DNA of 25,205 nt from a virus. Position numbers and translations under genes: made by a program. Positions within the stretch are counted from its first letter, which is position 1. The number at the start of each line of letters is the position of its first letter. The notes beneath the pieces were generated by a model. The model worked only from the letters and a program-made list of their open reading frames with translations, had not been told where the DNA came from and made no database searches. Positions 1 to 8,386 of this stretch are shown here, piece after piece. Location: IMG/VR virus record IMGVR_UViG_3300032323_000585, positions 1-25,205 of that record; one strand, written 5' to 3'.

Positions 1-1427
1 AATGTTTGAACGTATGAATTCTGGATTTCCTCTTTTCTTTGCGCTTCGATTTGAGCAACACGAACCCTTTCGTCTGCTGCTGCCTTTTCGGCTGCGATTA
101 ACCTTTGCCTTTCTTCGATTGCTTTAGCATCTGCTTCGGCTTTCTTTTGCGCTTCTTCTTCTTTTTTCTTTTCGTCTTCTTCTTTCTTTTTTGCAGCGGC
201 TTCGTCCGCTACGGCTTTAAGTCCAAGTTGTAACTGCTTTTCCAGTTCGGTAAGAATCGAAGCCTTTTGTTTAGCAGAAAATTTACTTTGTTCAAGGTCT
301 TTTTTCTGATTCTCAAAATCAAGTTGAAGCCTTCTTTCCGCTCTCTTTTGTTCGTCTTGTATGGCAGCAAGTTCGTTCTGTTGCTGAAGTTCTGTAAGTT
401 TTTTCGCGGCTTCATTTTCGTTTGCGATTCTTTCTTCATTCGCCTTTCTGCGTTTTTCCGCAAGTGCCTTGTTTTTTTCGTCTTCCTTTTCCCTTTCTTT
501 TTTCGCCGCTTCGTCCGCTACTTTTTGTCTGTCGTCCCCAGCCTTTTTGATTTCGCGTGTCGCTTTCTCGCGATACTGATTTAGGATTGATTGCTTTTCG
601 GCTTCGCTTAGTTCTTCGTTCTTGTTTACCTCAACGACTTTTTTCTGATATTCTAAATTAGCCTTGATTTTGCGCTGAGTAAATTCGTCATATTTATCCG
701 CATTCGCATCCAGAAAAGTTTCTGTCTTTTTGATTTTCTTTTCTGTTTCTTCAATCAACTTGTCGGTCTGTCTTTGTGCTTCGCTTGTCACTCCCAGAAA
801 ATCAGTAACCGCGTTAACGATTCCCATAATAGTATCACCAACGGCAGCGAGACCGGGTACAAAATTTAACACCACCTTTTTGACCTTGTCGAAGTTGGCA
901 ATTAACAAACCAACCGCCACCACGAGCGCACCGATACCAGTCGAAATAATCGCCTGACGTAGTGAGCCGAACGCATTGCTTAATCCACCCTTCACAAACG
1001 TTGCAAGGTTCTTAAATGAATCCCTTGCTTCAAGTACTGAGTTCAATCCCTGACTTAATGCCATCGCGCCCTGAACCTTCAAAAGCGTTTTCTCCAGTTC
1101 CTTGGATTCGTTCCCGAATAATGCTTGCGCTCCCTGAACCGCAGCGAATCCACCAGCGACACCCTGAATCGCCGCGCCGAATGCTTTGAATTTAGCATCT
1201 GGATTGAAAGCATCGGTAAAGGCTTTCGCGTCCCCGATTTCGTCCTTTAGGTTCGCCACACGTTTCGCAGCCTGAACCGCTTCCTTCGAAGTGTCCCCGA
1301 ACTTTTGCCGCATGGCTATAAGGTCAGCAGTCGCTTCACGCAGTTGCTTTTTTATCGAACCGACCGACTGGACCGCGTCCGAGCCGTCAACCGTTATTTT
1401 AACCCCTACTTCTGTATTTGTTGCCAT
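1..1427 (-). CDS. Tape measure protein, N-terminal part (cut by window edge)
   Basis: The reading frame opens with ATG at 1425-1427 and stays open to base 1, giving about 475 residues. Tape measure proteins fill the tail tube, set tail length and help deliver DNA. The visible part has a short N-terminal domain (residues 1-60), an Ala/Gly-rich helical region, a strongly hydrophobic stretch at about 160-178 (motif STGIGALVVAVGLLIANF), and from about 215 onward a long highly charged Glu/Lys/Ala/Gln region typical of coiled coil. This hydrophobic-then-coiled layout is usual for phage tape measures. It follows the tail proteins with a one-base gap, as the last of the tail cluster. The C-terminal part lies beyond the window. 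The family call is by composition and context, not by a catalytic motif. Confidence 0.85.
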   Translation of the reverse strand, partial: MATNTEVGVKITVDGSDAVQSVGSIKKQLREATADLIAMRQKFGDTSKEAVQAAKRVANLKDEIGDAKAFTDAFNPDAKFKAFGAAIQGVAGGFAAVQGAQALFGNESKELEKTLLKVQGAMALSQGLNSVLEARDSFKNLATFVKGGLSNAFGSLRQAIISTGIGALVVAVGLLIANFDKVKKVVLNFVPGLAAVGDTIMGIVNAVTDFLGVTSEAQRQTDKLIEETEKKIKKTETFLDANADKYDEFTQRKIKANLEYQKKVVEVNKNEELSEAEKQSILNQYREKATREIKKAGDDRQKVADEAAKKEREKEDEKNKALAEKRRKANEERIANENEAAKKLTELQQQNELAAIQDEQKRAERRLQLDFENQKKDLEQSKFSAKQKASILTELEKQLQLGLKAVADEAAAKKKEEDEKKKEEEAQKKAEADAKAIEERQRLIAAEKAAADERVRVAQIEAQRKEEIQNSYVQT

Positions 1428-1428
1428 T

Positions 1429-1860
1429 TTATGGAACTAATTTGTAAATGAATTGAAAAGATGTGTAGTCCAAAAGTCCGTCCGTCAAAACGTCTTTTTC
1501 GTAAGTGTAAATCTCAATGTTCTGGTCATCAACTCGCTTCATGACAAACATACCCCACTCCGTTGATGTTGATTGATTGCCTAGAAATTGCATCGCTGCA
1601 TTAGTTTGAAAAATCCCAGTATCGGCTTGGATGTTATAACGTCCTACATCAACTCTCGTAGGTGTTAAAGTTACATTCGCGTTATTGACAAAAATCGTTA
1701 AGGTAGGGTCATCCGTTCCCTCTTGTCTGATATTCCCTTCAACTCTCCACACTTCAGGTGTCGAAGTCCATCCGCTTGCGCCATATTCCAAGGTCGAACC
1801 AGTCGCGCCGCTGATATCAATCCACACCCCTTCGAATTCGTCAAAGTATTTTATTATCAT
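1429..1860 (-). CDS. Putative tail protein, 143 aa
   Basis: I do not recognise a named family. The protein is 143 residues, begins MIIKYFDEFEGVW and is rich in Thr, Val, Asn and aromatic residues in alternating patterns, which suggests mostly beta structure. There is no signal peptide or membrane segment. It starts directly after the stop of the 705-residue tail protein and ends one base before the tape measure start, so it is translated as part of the tail cluster. A small virion component (tail tip, baseplate or decoration) is the simplest inference. Confidence 0.7.
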   Translation of the reverse strand: MIIKYFDEFEGVWIDISGATGSTLEYGASGWTSTPEVWRVEGNIRQEGTDDPTLTIFVNNANVTLTPTRVDVGRYNIQADTGIFQTNAAMQFLGNQSTSTEWGMFVMKRVDDQNIEIYTYEKDVLTDGLLDYTSFQFIYKLVP

Positions 1861-3978
1861 TTAGTAGGTAGTGTTTATTGCTCTTAATAGTTGAACCTCA
1901 CACACATCGTCTTCGGTATAGTCTACAATCTTAATCAATCGATAAAGTATTCCATCTACCCACACGAACCGACCGAAGTCAAGATTGAAAATATCCTTTT
2001 CATTCAGCCGCATTTTGCAAGTCACTAGACGTGAATCCTTGTCTGTGATTTCAGCGAAGTATGGTGAATAATATGCGTTAAATAAATTTGCTGAAGGATA
2101 TGTACTTCCAACGTTAAATTTCAATTCTTTAGGAGCGCCAAAGTTCAAATCACTTGTCGGATTTGTCCAATCGTCAAGGTGACCAGCATAGCCGTAAGAT
2201 GTTAAACTACTTGAAAGGTTTGTAGCAGTCATTGACTTAATGAACCATGAAGTTCGTCCTGTTATTTTTTTGGCTTGTAGAATCCTGATGTTATGCTCAA
2301 TCATTTCCTCGGCATTATTGTTCAGTTTGTAAATAGCCGGAAAAACTTTGTCCAATCCCGCATATCCAATTAATTGAGTAGCCGAAAAAATCACTTCGGT
2401 CTTATCAGTGTCTTTTGTGAATTCTAGGTTATTGTCAAAGATTGAATCCCCAAATGATTCAACATACTTTTTTCTGTATTGTTCGTTTAAGTGGTCATTG
2501 TCAATCTTGTACTTAAACTCGTAAAACCTTGCGTTAATTTCCGACATCGGCTTAATCTTTATCGGCTTGTTCCTGTCTAGTTTGTCGCTCCAGTCAAGAT
2601 AGGTCGTTCTGTCTGTGTTGTAAAAATCCACGTAAGGTTCAATCACAAGACGCTTTTCTACATCTTTGTCTTCAGTCACCATAAGATTGAACATCTTTAG
2701 AACAGATGTGAAAAAATCTTTTTGCAAAATTCCTTTAGGAATAGTGTCATTTATCACTAAAGAATCACCATAATTCGCTGGCGTGTAGATAGGGTTCCCG
2801 TTTAGTTGTATGCTGCCGCTATTTACATTGATGCCCATTGTTACGTTAGTAGTACCTCCAGATACAACTATTTGAAAAGTGTCATTTGTGTTCAGTGTTA
2901 TTTCACCGTTGAAGGGTGAAACGTGATTGATTTGAAAACTATTTGACCTATTCGGTAAAGATGTTCCACCTATTTGCATGAAAGGTGTGCGTGATCCTTC
3001 GTCAATTTCTACATCATTAATCAATACCTTAAAGTTGACTATTCTAGTCAATAGCTGGGTATTATTAGGAAAGATAAAACCCCATGTTCCATTTAGGTTT
3101 ATTGTTATTTTACCAGTGAATGATTGTAGTCCTGTGTATGTCCAGACTTTATTGTCAGTTGTAGTAAAATTGCTTTGCGTAGGGTTTAGTAAATTCAGAC
3201 CTTGCACCAATGTAGTGCTATTCAAAGTCGCTGCCATTTGCGGTGTAGCAGCAAAGATTCTAGTGCTTATGTATGATAGCCTGATTTGATTGTTCGGAAC
3301 GATTAAACGCTTGAAAAAATTAGTATCAAAAAAAGTGCTTGACCATGTATAGCCTGCGTTCTTTATAATCTTGTCAATATATTCGCGAAGGAATAACGCT
3401 GGACGAAAAGCAGTGAAATAAAAATTCTTTTTTGCAAATTGTGCGTTATTTGCAGGACTGACATTCCCGTAATCAATTAAAGGATAATAGTAACCAGTTC
3501 CGCCTGTAACATTGTCCCAGCTATTTGTGATATTCGTGACGTTATAAACATGATTGTATGCACTGAAATCAAGCTGCTCGATTTTCCTTGCTCCTAGTGA
3601 GCTGAAAAAACCTCCAAGCTCCCCGAACAAAGCCACTTCGTATTCTATATATTCGCCGTCACGAATGATTTCCAAAAGACGCAGCACCCCTTTCATGACT
3701 TGCAGGCCGTTTATTTCCAGACGTGCCTTTGCTGATTTCGAAGCGTTGAATCCGTAGCCTACACTTTGTGAACTAGGTGTGCCGAAGTTGCTGTTGCCGA
3801 ATTCAAAGATGTTGCCGAATAGGCGGTTATTGTTCGATGTACCAGGCAAAACAATAGTCTTGCTAAATGATGTCGACTTGCTATCTGTGTTTGTTAGGTC
3901 ATCAACCGCATAAGTTATCTGCTGGCTGAAGTCCTTCGTTATATCAAGTTCTTCGTCTTCTATAAAGATTCGTGTCAT
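1861..3978 (-). CDS. Large tail protein, possible tail hub/tip component (705 aa)
   Basis: A 705-residue protein beginning MTRIFIEDEELDITKDFS, continuing with a Ser/Thr-rich stretch and the motif SFSKTIVLPGT near residues 38-48. The rest is rich in Asn, Thr, Tyr and Phe with alternating hydrophobics, as in beta-rich virion proteins. The C-terminal part has the pattern FGRFVWVDGILYRLIKI, as in proteins that pack beta sheets. It overlaps the preceding gene by four bases (ATGA) and sits two genes before the tape measure. Size and position fit a tail hub or distal tail protein; proteins of this look recur in Bacteroidota siphophages. The exact role is inferred from context only. Confidence 0.75.
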   Translation of the reverse strand: MTRIFIEDEELDITKDFSQQITYAVDDLTNTDSKSTSFSKTIVLPGTSNNNRLFGNIFEFGNSNFGTPSSQSVGYGFNASKSAKARLEINGLQVMKGVLRLLEIIRDGEYIEYEVALFGELGGFFSSLGARKIEQLDFSAYNHVYNVTNITNSWDNVTGGTGYYYPLIDYGNVSPANNAQFAKKNFYFTAFRPALFLREYIDKIIKNAGYTWSSTFFDTNFFKRLIVPNNQIRLSYISTRIFAATPQMAATLNSTTLVQGLNLLNPTQSNFTTTDNKVWTYTGLQSFTGKITINLNGTWGFIFPNNTQLLTRIVNFKVLINDVEIDEGSRTPFMQIGGTSLPNRSNSFQINHVSPFNGEITLNTNDTFQIVVSGGTTNVTMGINVNSGSIQLNGNPIYTPANYGDSLVINDTIPKGILQKDFFTSVLKMFNLMVTEDKDVEKRLVIEPYVDFYNTDRTTYLDWSDKLDRNKPIKIKPMSEINARFYEFKYKIDNDHLNEQYRKKYVESFGDSIFDNNLEFTKDTDKTEVIFSATQLIGYAGLDKVFPAIYKLNNNAEEMIEHNIRILQAKKITGRTSWFIKSMTATNLSSSLTSYGYAGHLDDWTNPTSDLNFGAPKELKFNVGSTYPSANLFNAYYSPYFAEITDKDSRLVTCKMRLNEKDIFNLDFGRFVWVDGILYRLIKIVDYTEDDVCEVQLLRAINTTY

Positions 3979-5150
3979 CGTTGGAAGCCGTAGCGTTTTT
4001 GGTTCATGTTGATTGTGACTTCAAAAGCCTTCAGCCTATTGTTCTGGTATTTGGAATACTCGTAGTTAGTTTCAACAATGCTGACCGGATAAAAGTCCCC
4101 ATCGATTTCGGCATAGGCTTGCGGTGTGTTAATCAGTTCCGCGAGCCATTGATATTCTGCGTCCGTTGGATAGTCCATCGTCAACTTGTACTGCCATTCG
4201 GATTTGCTCCCGAAATTTATCACGCTTTCGCGGTAAACATTGTTAGAATCAAAATAGTTCACGGATGTAGTTCCGAAGGAATAGTCGCGCCGTTCGAACT
4301 GCTTGCGCTCCACGTTCATATTCAAACGCGATGCAAGTCCGAAACGAGCGGTGTCAAACATGCCGTATTGATTAACGAAATACAGATTGATTGTTGTGTA
4401 TCTAGGATCACAATCCACAAACACTCGGAAGGTTTCCGTATTGACGCTGGACTTTTGCAGATAGACATCGTAATACTTAACCGCATCCGTAACGACTGAC
4501 GAACCGCATGCGGAATTGACCGCAGCCGAACCTATATCCATTTGCAGATATCCAGTCGTGATGTTAGTGGTAGCAGTTACTTCTGTATTCGCGATAAGGG
4601 CATTATTGTAGTTGTAAGTGTTTATGAACATCCGATGCGTTCCAGTTCCCTTAAACGGAATCAATATCTTTTCGCCCAGTTTCGCCGTTGCATACCTTGG
4701 GCGGTTGGTAAGGAATCTTTGCGCAAAGGTCGATGTGGTGACTTGTCTGCGATTGAATAAACCAGGAACATAGTTAAAGGCAGTCACCGAACCAGATGCA
4801 AGGTTCAAAGTGGTCGTTCCAGTCAAATCTTCGCCCACCCTGACGGAATACGTGACCGCTATTTCCCCCGATACGTTCGGATGATATAGTGCCATAGCCA
4901 TACCCGAAGCGGTAGGTGTGAACCATGCGAAAGTCATTTCATTGCCGACCACCTTTGCAGCGTTGAAGTAGCCGCGTCCGTTAGTAGGTTCAGGAAATAC
5001 CTTTGCTCTAACTAACTGCGTGCCGTTGCTGTAGATGTCAAACACATATTTGAAGTCGGTACTGCCTGACAATGTAGAGTGGGCAATGTGCCACAAGTCA
5101 TCCTGAACGCTGACTTCACCGGTTGGATTTATTAAACTGCTTATACTCAT
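3975..5150 (-). CDS. Putative tail structural protein (391 aa)
   Basis: A 391-residue, beta-rich protein with no signal peptide or membrane segment. The middle part contains motif INLYFVNQYGMFDTARFG (about residues 254-271), and the C-terminal third has alternating hydrophobic and charged residues ending in a domain that contains EFxVTINMNQK-like strands. It overlaps the gp10-like gene upstream and the 705-residue tail gene downstream by four bases each, so the three are probably translationally coupled. Its place in the tail cluster makes a tail tube, distal tail or tip component likely. A major tail protein is possible but is usually shorter than 391 residues. No enzymatic motif was seen. 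Confidence 0.7.
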   Translation of the reverse strand: MSISSLINPTGEVSVQDDLWHIAHSTLSGSTDFKYVFDIYSNGTQLVRAKVFPEPTNGRGYFNAAKVVGNEMTFAWFTPTASGMAMALYHPNVSGEIAVTYSVRVGEDLTGTTTLNLASGSVTAFNYVPGLFNRRQVTTSTFAQRFLTNRPRYATAKLGEKILIPFKGTGTHRMFINTYNYNNALIANTEVTATTNITTGYLQMDIGSAAVNSACGSSVVTDAVKYYDVYLQKSSVNTETFRVFVDCDPRYTTINLYFVNQYGMFDTARFGLASRLNMNVERKQFERRDYSFGTTSVNYFDSNNVYRESVINFGSKSEWQYKLTMDYPTDAEYQWLAELINTPQAYAEIDGDFYPVSIVETNYEYSKYQNNRLKAFEVTINMNQKRYGFQR

Positions 5151-5785
5151 GCCAAAATAACGATTGATACCTTTTTGCCGATTGCGTCTGCTAGTTCTTG
5201 TTCAAACCCTTCAAACGATTTCTGGACTACAGGCGTGATGAAATTACGTTTTTTGATACCGTACTTCTTTATATTGTATATTAAAGTGTTCAATTTGGAA
5301 TCTGCTTCACTGATTTTTTTGAACTTTGATTCCGTCCTGAACGCTCCGTATCTTTTCACATCGCGGCTGCTGACCTTTGCTTTGCCACTTGATATGTATG
5401 CGCTTAATCTTTGACGGCCTTCGGCAGACATGCCATAGTTCTTAAACTGGAAAGGCGAATCAGGCGCATTCTTTGAACTGCGAACACCCTTAACACCTCG
5501 GTCAACAAACTTGGCATAATAAGGGAATTCAATGTAAAGAGTTGCGATTTCTGGTTCTGTGTCAAGGTAGAATGTCAGGTTGCGCTCAATGTCACCAGAT
5601 GCAACGATATTCTTTTCATTAACCACACGAATCCACTCATCTTTGAACACATCCCCACGAGCCAAAAGCAGTTTTCCTATATCCTTTGCATCAATAACCG
5701 AAAAGGATTCCGAGCCAGTCGATGCCTGAAATCCGTTTTCAAGTATTATCTTTTGCGCTTGCGTTTGATTTAATGCCTTAGCCAT
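5147..5785 (-). CDS. HK97 gp10-like head-tail joining / tail completion protein
   Basis: A 212-residue basic protein. The motif YIEFPYYAKFVDRGVKGV lies in the first half, with a preceding strand-rich part and a C-terminal helix-rich tail (FITPVVQKSFEGFEQELADAIG). A (Y/F)xxFVDxGxxG-like block followed by a basic variable loop and an ending helix in FxxxV...L is the layout of HK97 gp10-like and phage Mu virion morphogenesis-type proteins, which join or complete the tail at the head-proximal end. The start ATG at 5783-5785 overlaps the end of the frameshifted chaperone product by eight bases. The assignment is by motif and context, so moderately certain. Confidence 0.65.
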   Translation of the reverse strand: MAKALNQTQAQKIILENGFQASTGSESFSVIDAKDIGKLLLARGDVFKDEWIRVVNEKNIVASGDIERNLTFYLDTEPEIATLYIEFPYYAKFVDRGVKGVRSSKNAPDSPFQFKNYGMSAEGRQRLSAYISSGKAKVSSRDVKRYGAFRTESKFKKISEADSKLNTLIYNIKKYGIKKRNFITPVVQKSFEGFEQELADAIGKKVSIVILA

Positions 5786-6511
5786 GTTTATACTTTGCCA
5801 TTATTTTACGTTCTTGTTCTGCGTCTAGTTCCCTTTTTAGTTTCAGATATCGCAAGTCATTCAAAAAGTTCATGGTGCTTAACTCCCATACTTCACTTAT
5901 GCTGATGTTTTCAAATTCACTGACCAGTTTGGCATTGTAAACCCATCCAAACTTTTGATAAAAGTCTGAACTAGTTCCTTCTGTGCTGTCTGATGTTCCC
6001 CGAAATAGGTCATCGAATTGACTAGTGATTCCCTGAAAACAAGATAAAAAAAAACCGCTGCTTGATATGCATGTCCCATGTCCAACTTCAGCATGTCTTC
6101 CGCGATTTCATTGTGTTCGCGTGTTGTAGGCTTTAACCCCTTCCAAGTGAAGCGGACTGGCTGGGCAATGGTAGCCATAATAAGGTGAAGATTCCCGATT
6201 ATGTCGTTCGCGAAGGTTGCAGTCTCCACATATTTGCCAGCCGTCTTGATATCGTAAACCAACTTGTAAAGCCGTCCGTTTGCCCAGACGAAGTTCTTTG
6301 GCTGACCATGCTTCAACTTGCTGCCCACTAATTCAAAGGATTTATTGATACCCTTGCACATTTTATTGAAGGAACGCACCTTCATTCGGTTGACTTGCTC
6401 GTCTGTTTTGCCAGTCAGGATTTGAACGTATTGAGCCGACTTTTCGACCTCGTCCGCTTCCATAAGGCTGACCGCGTAGAGTTTCTGGAATGTTTCAACA
6501 TTGATTCTCAT
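5778..6511 (-). CDS. Tail assembly chaperone, -1 frameshift (GT-like) product
   Basis: If ribosomes slip back one base on the nine-T run (plus-strand 6046-6054), the chaperone frame joins a second open frame that runs to TAA at 5778-5780, giving about 244 residues. The added segment is protein-like: it contains FDDLFRGTSDSTEG, then QKFGWVYNAKLVSEFENI, then SEVWELSTMNFLNDLRYLK, and ends in a charged helix. That arrangement resembles the T-domain C-terminus of siphophage G/GT tail chaperones, which recruit tail tube and tape measure proteins during tail assembly. The extension ends within the start of the gp10-like gene. Slippage is inferred from the sequence; a homopolymer sequencing error would give a similar picture. 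Confidence 0.6.
5897..6511 (-). CDS. Tail assembly chaperone, zero-frame (G-like) product
   Basis: The zero-frame product is 204 residues from ATG at 6509-6511; a longer in-frame start at 6589 would overlap the terminase and is less likely. The N-terminal part begins MRINVETFQKLYAVSLMEAD and has a helix-turn pattern ending in LTGKTDEQVNRMKV, then a central part with FVWANGRLYKLVYDIK. This looks like the tail chaperone proteins found before tape measure genes in Bacteroidota phages. The zero frame goes on for 49 codons after the slippery site before a TAA stop at 5897-5899, so the two products differ in a long tail. It follows the large terminase after 32 bases with no terminator. Confidence 0.65.
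   Translation of the reverse strand: MRINVETFQKLYAVSLMEADEVEKSAQYVQILTGKTDEQVNRMKVRSFNKMCKGINKSFELVGSKLKHGQPKNFVWANGRLYKLVYDIKTAGKYVETATFANDIIGNLHLIMATIAQPVRFTWKGLKPTTREHNEIAEDMLKLDMGHAYQAAVFFYLVFRESLVNSMTYFGEHQTAQKELVQTFIKSLDGFTMPNWSVNLKTSA
6046..6054 (-). other. Probable programmed -1 frameshift site (T9)
   Basis: The minus strand reads GCGGTTTTTTTTTATC across codons GCG GTT TTT TTT TAT. It contains the ideal X XXY YYZ heptamer T TTT TTT in the correct phase. The -1 frame is open downstream for about 90 codons and encodes a T-domain-like segment. Tail chaperone genes of many siphophages use such a site to set the ratio of two products. Confidence 0.6.
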
Positions 6512-6543
6512 AGTATAGTGTATAAAAGTTTCGGTTTTTTTAC

Positions 6544-7704
6544 TCAAATGAATCGATAAACCCCGGCTAGTTTCTGTTCGTTTCTGCATTTGACTGCCAA
6601 AGCTAGGGCGTTGACGCAGTCATCGTGAAAGCCTGCAGGCGCATTGTAGCGCACACCTGTAGAAGTGAACTGATATTCAAACACACCTAGTTCATCCTTA
6701 ATCGCCCCGTCTGGGTACCCGACTTCGCCCTTGTGGATTGTGGACGCGAGCAGTTCCATAAGCTGCTGCTTTGTAGTTGACGTGTACTTAAACCCCTTCA
6801 TGAACTGGAATCCCTTTTGCAGTTCTTCAGTAATCGCGTCACCTACACCAGTCGAGTCAATCAAGATAGGTCTGTTTCTGTCAAGCGTCAAGATGTGTTC
6901 TTTTGTCTGCTTCCAGTCTTTTTGAAATCTATCGAATAGGCACACGTCACCATTCTGATCTAGTCCTATAATCACGGTCCAGTCGACTGACTTCGCAAGG
7001 TCAATCCCGTAGAACATAGCAGGCAATCTAGAAAGTTGCTTAACGCATTTATCAATGTGTTGACTGCCGAAGGGATTCGCTGCGTTTTCCATAGCGTTTG
7101 CCATGTACTCTTGCTCAAAAACCGCTTCAGGTAGTTGACGCTTCGCTTCCATGATTTCGTCGCGGTCAATATAGGGATTGTCAAAGGTCGAAAACTTGAA
7201 TCCTTGCCAGTCGGTTTCGCCGTGCGTTCCTTTCTGGTATAGGCTAAAAAAGTAGTTTTTCCCCTTCGGTGTAGATAGGAACAAGGCGCGACCTTTGTAG
7301 TCTGTCAACGTGGGACGTATAGAGTTCAGCCAGCCGTCTTCCAAGTCAGGAATGAACGAAGCCTCGTCTACAATGACTAAATGGAATTTTCGCCCTCGTA
7401 ATGCGTCCAAGCGTTCCCCCGTGAAAAACATCACAGAACCATCGTTCGGGAATGTGATGGTCAGGTCCGATTTGTTATTCTCAAATGGTAGGACTTTTGC
7501 CAACTGCTTGAAGAATGTCTTTGCCAGTTGGTAGGTCGGTGTAATGTAGGCTACTGCATGCCCTTTGATTGCTTCAAATATGATTTCCATCTGCGCAAGT
7601 TCTGACTTGCCAAAACGGCGACCACACATAACCACGCGAAAGCGCGAAGTGTCGTCGTAGATTTTCTGTTGATTCTCATGTAGTTCAGGCAGATGTATTT
7701 GCAT
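6544..7704 (-). CDS. terL: Terminase large subunit (ATPase and nuclease)
   Basis: The large terminase pumps DNA into the prohead and cuts the concatemer. The 386-residue protein shows Walker A CGRRFGKS at residues 27-34, Walker B LVIVDEAS at about 109-116, and a coupling-motif-like FLSTPKGKNYF segment. The C-terminal RNase H-like nuclease carries acidic residues in FYGIDLAKSVDWT, in LIDSTGVGDAI and in GFHDDCVNALALA (HDD at about 360-362). It is slightly short for the family, but all motifs are present. It lies next to the small subunit and HNH genes, the usual packaging cluster, and precedes the tail chaperone rather than a portal gene, which is unusual. The start at 7704 overlaps a tiny open frame that links it to the small subunit. 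Confidence 0.93.
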   Translation of the reverse strand: MQIHLPELHENQQKIYDDTSRFRVVMCGRRFGKSELAQMEIIFEAIKGHAVAYITPTYQLAKTFFKQLAKVLPFENNKSDLTITFPNDGSVMFFTGERLDALRGRKFHLVIVDEASFIPDLEDGWLNSIRPTLTDYKGRALFLSTPKGKNYFFSLYQKGTHGETDWQGFKFSTFDNPYIDRDEIMEAKRQLPEAVFEQEYMANAMENAANPFGSQHIDKCVKQLSRLPAMFYGIDLAKSVDWTVIIGLDQNGDVCLFDRFQKDWKQTKEHILTLDRNRPILIDSTGVGDAITEELQKGFQFMKGFKYTSTTKQQLMELLASTIHKGEVGYPDGAIKDELGVFEYQFTSTGVRYNAPAGFHDDCVNALALAVKCRNEQKLAGVYRFI

Positions 7705-7756
7705 TGTCGTTCAGTTCGTCTTCGGATTCAGGGCCGTCTGAAGGGTTCCAGGTCAT
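7685..7756 (-). CDS. Possible 23-aa acidic micro-ORF linking the terminase genes
   Basis: ATG at 7754-7756 overlaps the TGA of the small terminase gene as ATGA, and the frame ends with TGA at 7685-7687 inside the start of the large terminase gene. The 23 residues (MTWNPSDGPESEDELNDNAN and three more) are acidic and Asn-rich with no family look. It could act only to couple translation of the two terminase genes. There is no evidence beyond the start/stop overlaps, so it may be chance. Confidence 0.3.
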   Translation of the reverse strand: MTWNPSDGPESEDELNDNANTSA

Positions 7757-8115
7757 AGTATTGTTTTACCTTTTGTGATGATGAATTCAATCTTGCCGCT
7801 ATTCTCTACTGCAGTCGTTTCTTTCGGTTTTCCGTACACACGTGTCAGCAAGGTTTCAAGTGAATAGAGTGAGCCATTCTTGAGTGACTTAAGCATTGCA
7901 GCTGCTACGGTTTTTTCCATGATTGTTGCTGCAGGATTGTCATTGACTTTCTGCAGTTCTTTCAAATCCATTGCCATCATTGCTTGAATAGTGTCATTGA
8001 TTTCAGACAGCTTGTAGCCTTGCTCCTTCAGTAAAGAGACAAACTTTCTAGGGCGTCCGTTAGGGTTTGCGACTTCGCCTTTTTTGAATGGTTTCAGGTT
8101 CTGTTCGTTTGCCAT
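7753..8115 (-). CDS. Putative terminase small subunit
   Basis: A 120-residue basic protein directly before the large terminase. It opens with a DUF5681-like tract LKPFKKGEVANPNGRPRKF (residues 7-25), a pattern often seen at the N-terminus of phage terminase small subunits and DNA-binding proteins. Helical segments follow, including AAMLKSLKNGSLYSLETLL and a conserved-looking RVYGKPKET block. Small subunits recognise the packaging site and load the motor. No clear helix-turn-helix can be assigned by eye. The call rests on the N-terminal tract and on gene position between HNH and the large subunit. Confidence 0.75.
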   Translation of the reverse strand: MANEQNLKPFKKGEVANPNGRPRKFVSLLKEQGYKLSEINDTIQAMMAMDLKELQKVNDNPAATIMEKTVAAAMLKSLKNGSLYSLETLLTRVYGKPKETTAVENSGKIEFIITKGKTIL

Positions 8116-8122
8116 AGTTTCA

Positions 8123-8386
8123 CTATTTTTTCACATTTTTTTTCATGTATTCCTGATGTGTTTCTATCAGAAAATCCTTGTATTGTTTTAGGTCACCGTA
8201 CTTGATATGACATAGCCTGCAGACTGCCATGAGGTTACTGATGTGATCAGCTTGTTTGCTGCCTCCCATTCCGCGACATTGTATATGGTGAACATCAACG
8301 GCCTTTGCTCCGCAGACCTCACATGGTATGAAAGTTTCAGTATCGAAGTTAAAGAATTCAAGATATAGCTTTGTGTGCTTTTTCAT
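8123..8386 (-). CDS. HNH endonuclease
   Basis: An 87-residue protein with a complete treble-clef HNH core: CEVC at 22-25, VHHI with His33-His34, Asn51 in SNLMAVC, then CRLCH with Cys56, Cys59 and His60. The four cysteines would bind a structural zinc, and the HH...N...H set forms the metal-dependent nuclease site. Small HNH proteins beside terminase genes are common in cos-type siphophages, where they work with terminase in DNA cleavage (HK97 gp74 is the known example). That partnership is inferred here from position. The start overlaps the end of the preceding gene by 29 bases. Confidence 0.85.
   Translation of the reverse strand: MKKHTKLYLEFFNFDTETFIPCEVCGAKAVDVHHIQCRGMGGSKQADHISNLMAVCRLCHIKYGDLKQYKDFLIETHQEYMKKNVKK

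Noticed and set aside
267-584. Plus-strand ORF of 105 residues and other opposite-strand ORFs within the tape measure gene
   Set aside because: They are rich in Phe/Leu/Ser as expected for the complement of Glu/Lys-rich coiled-coil codons, and lie fully inside the minus-strand tape measure frame.
3972-4499. Plus-strand ORF of 175 residues
   Set aside because: Complete overlap with the 391-residue tail protein and no leader or neighbours on the plus strand.
6512-6543. Possible terminator between terminase and chaperone genes
   Set aside because: There is a run of A but no stem on the minus strand, and no T-tract after one.
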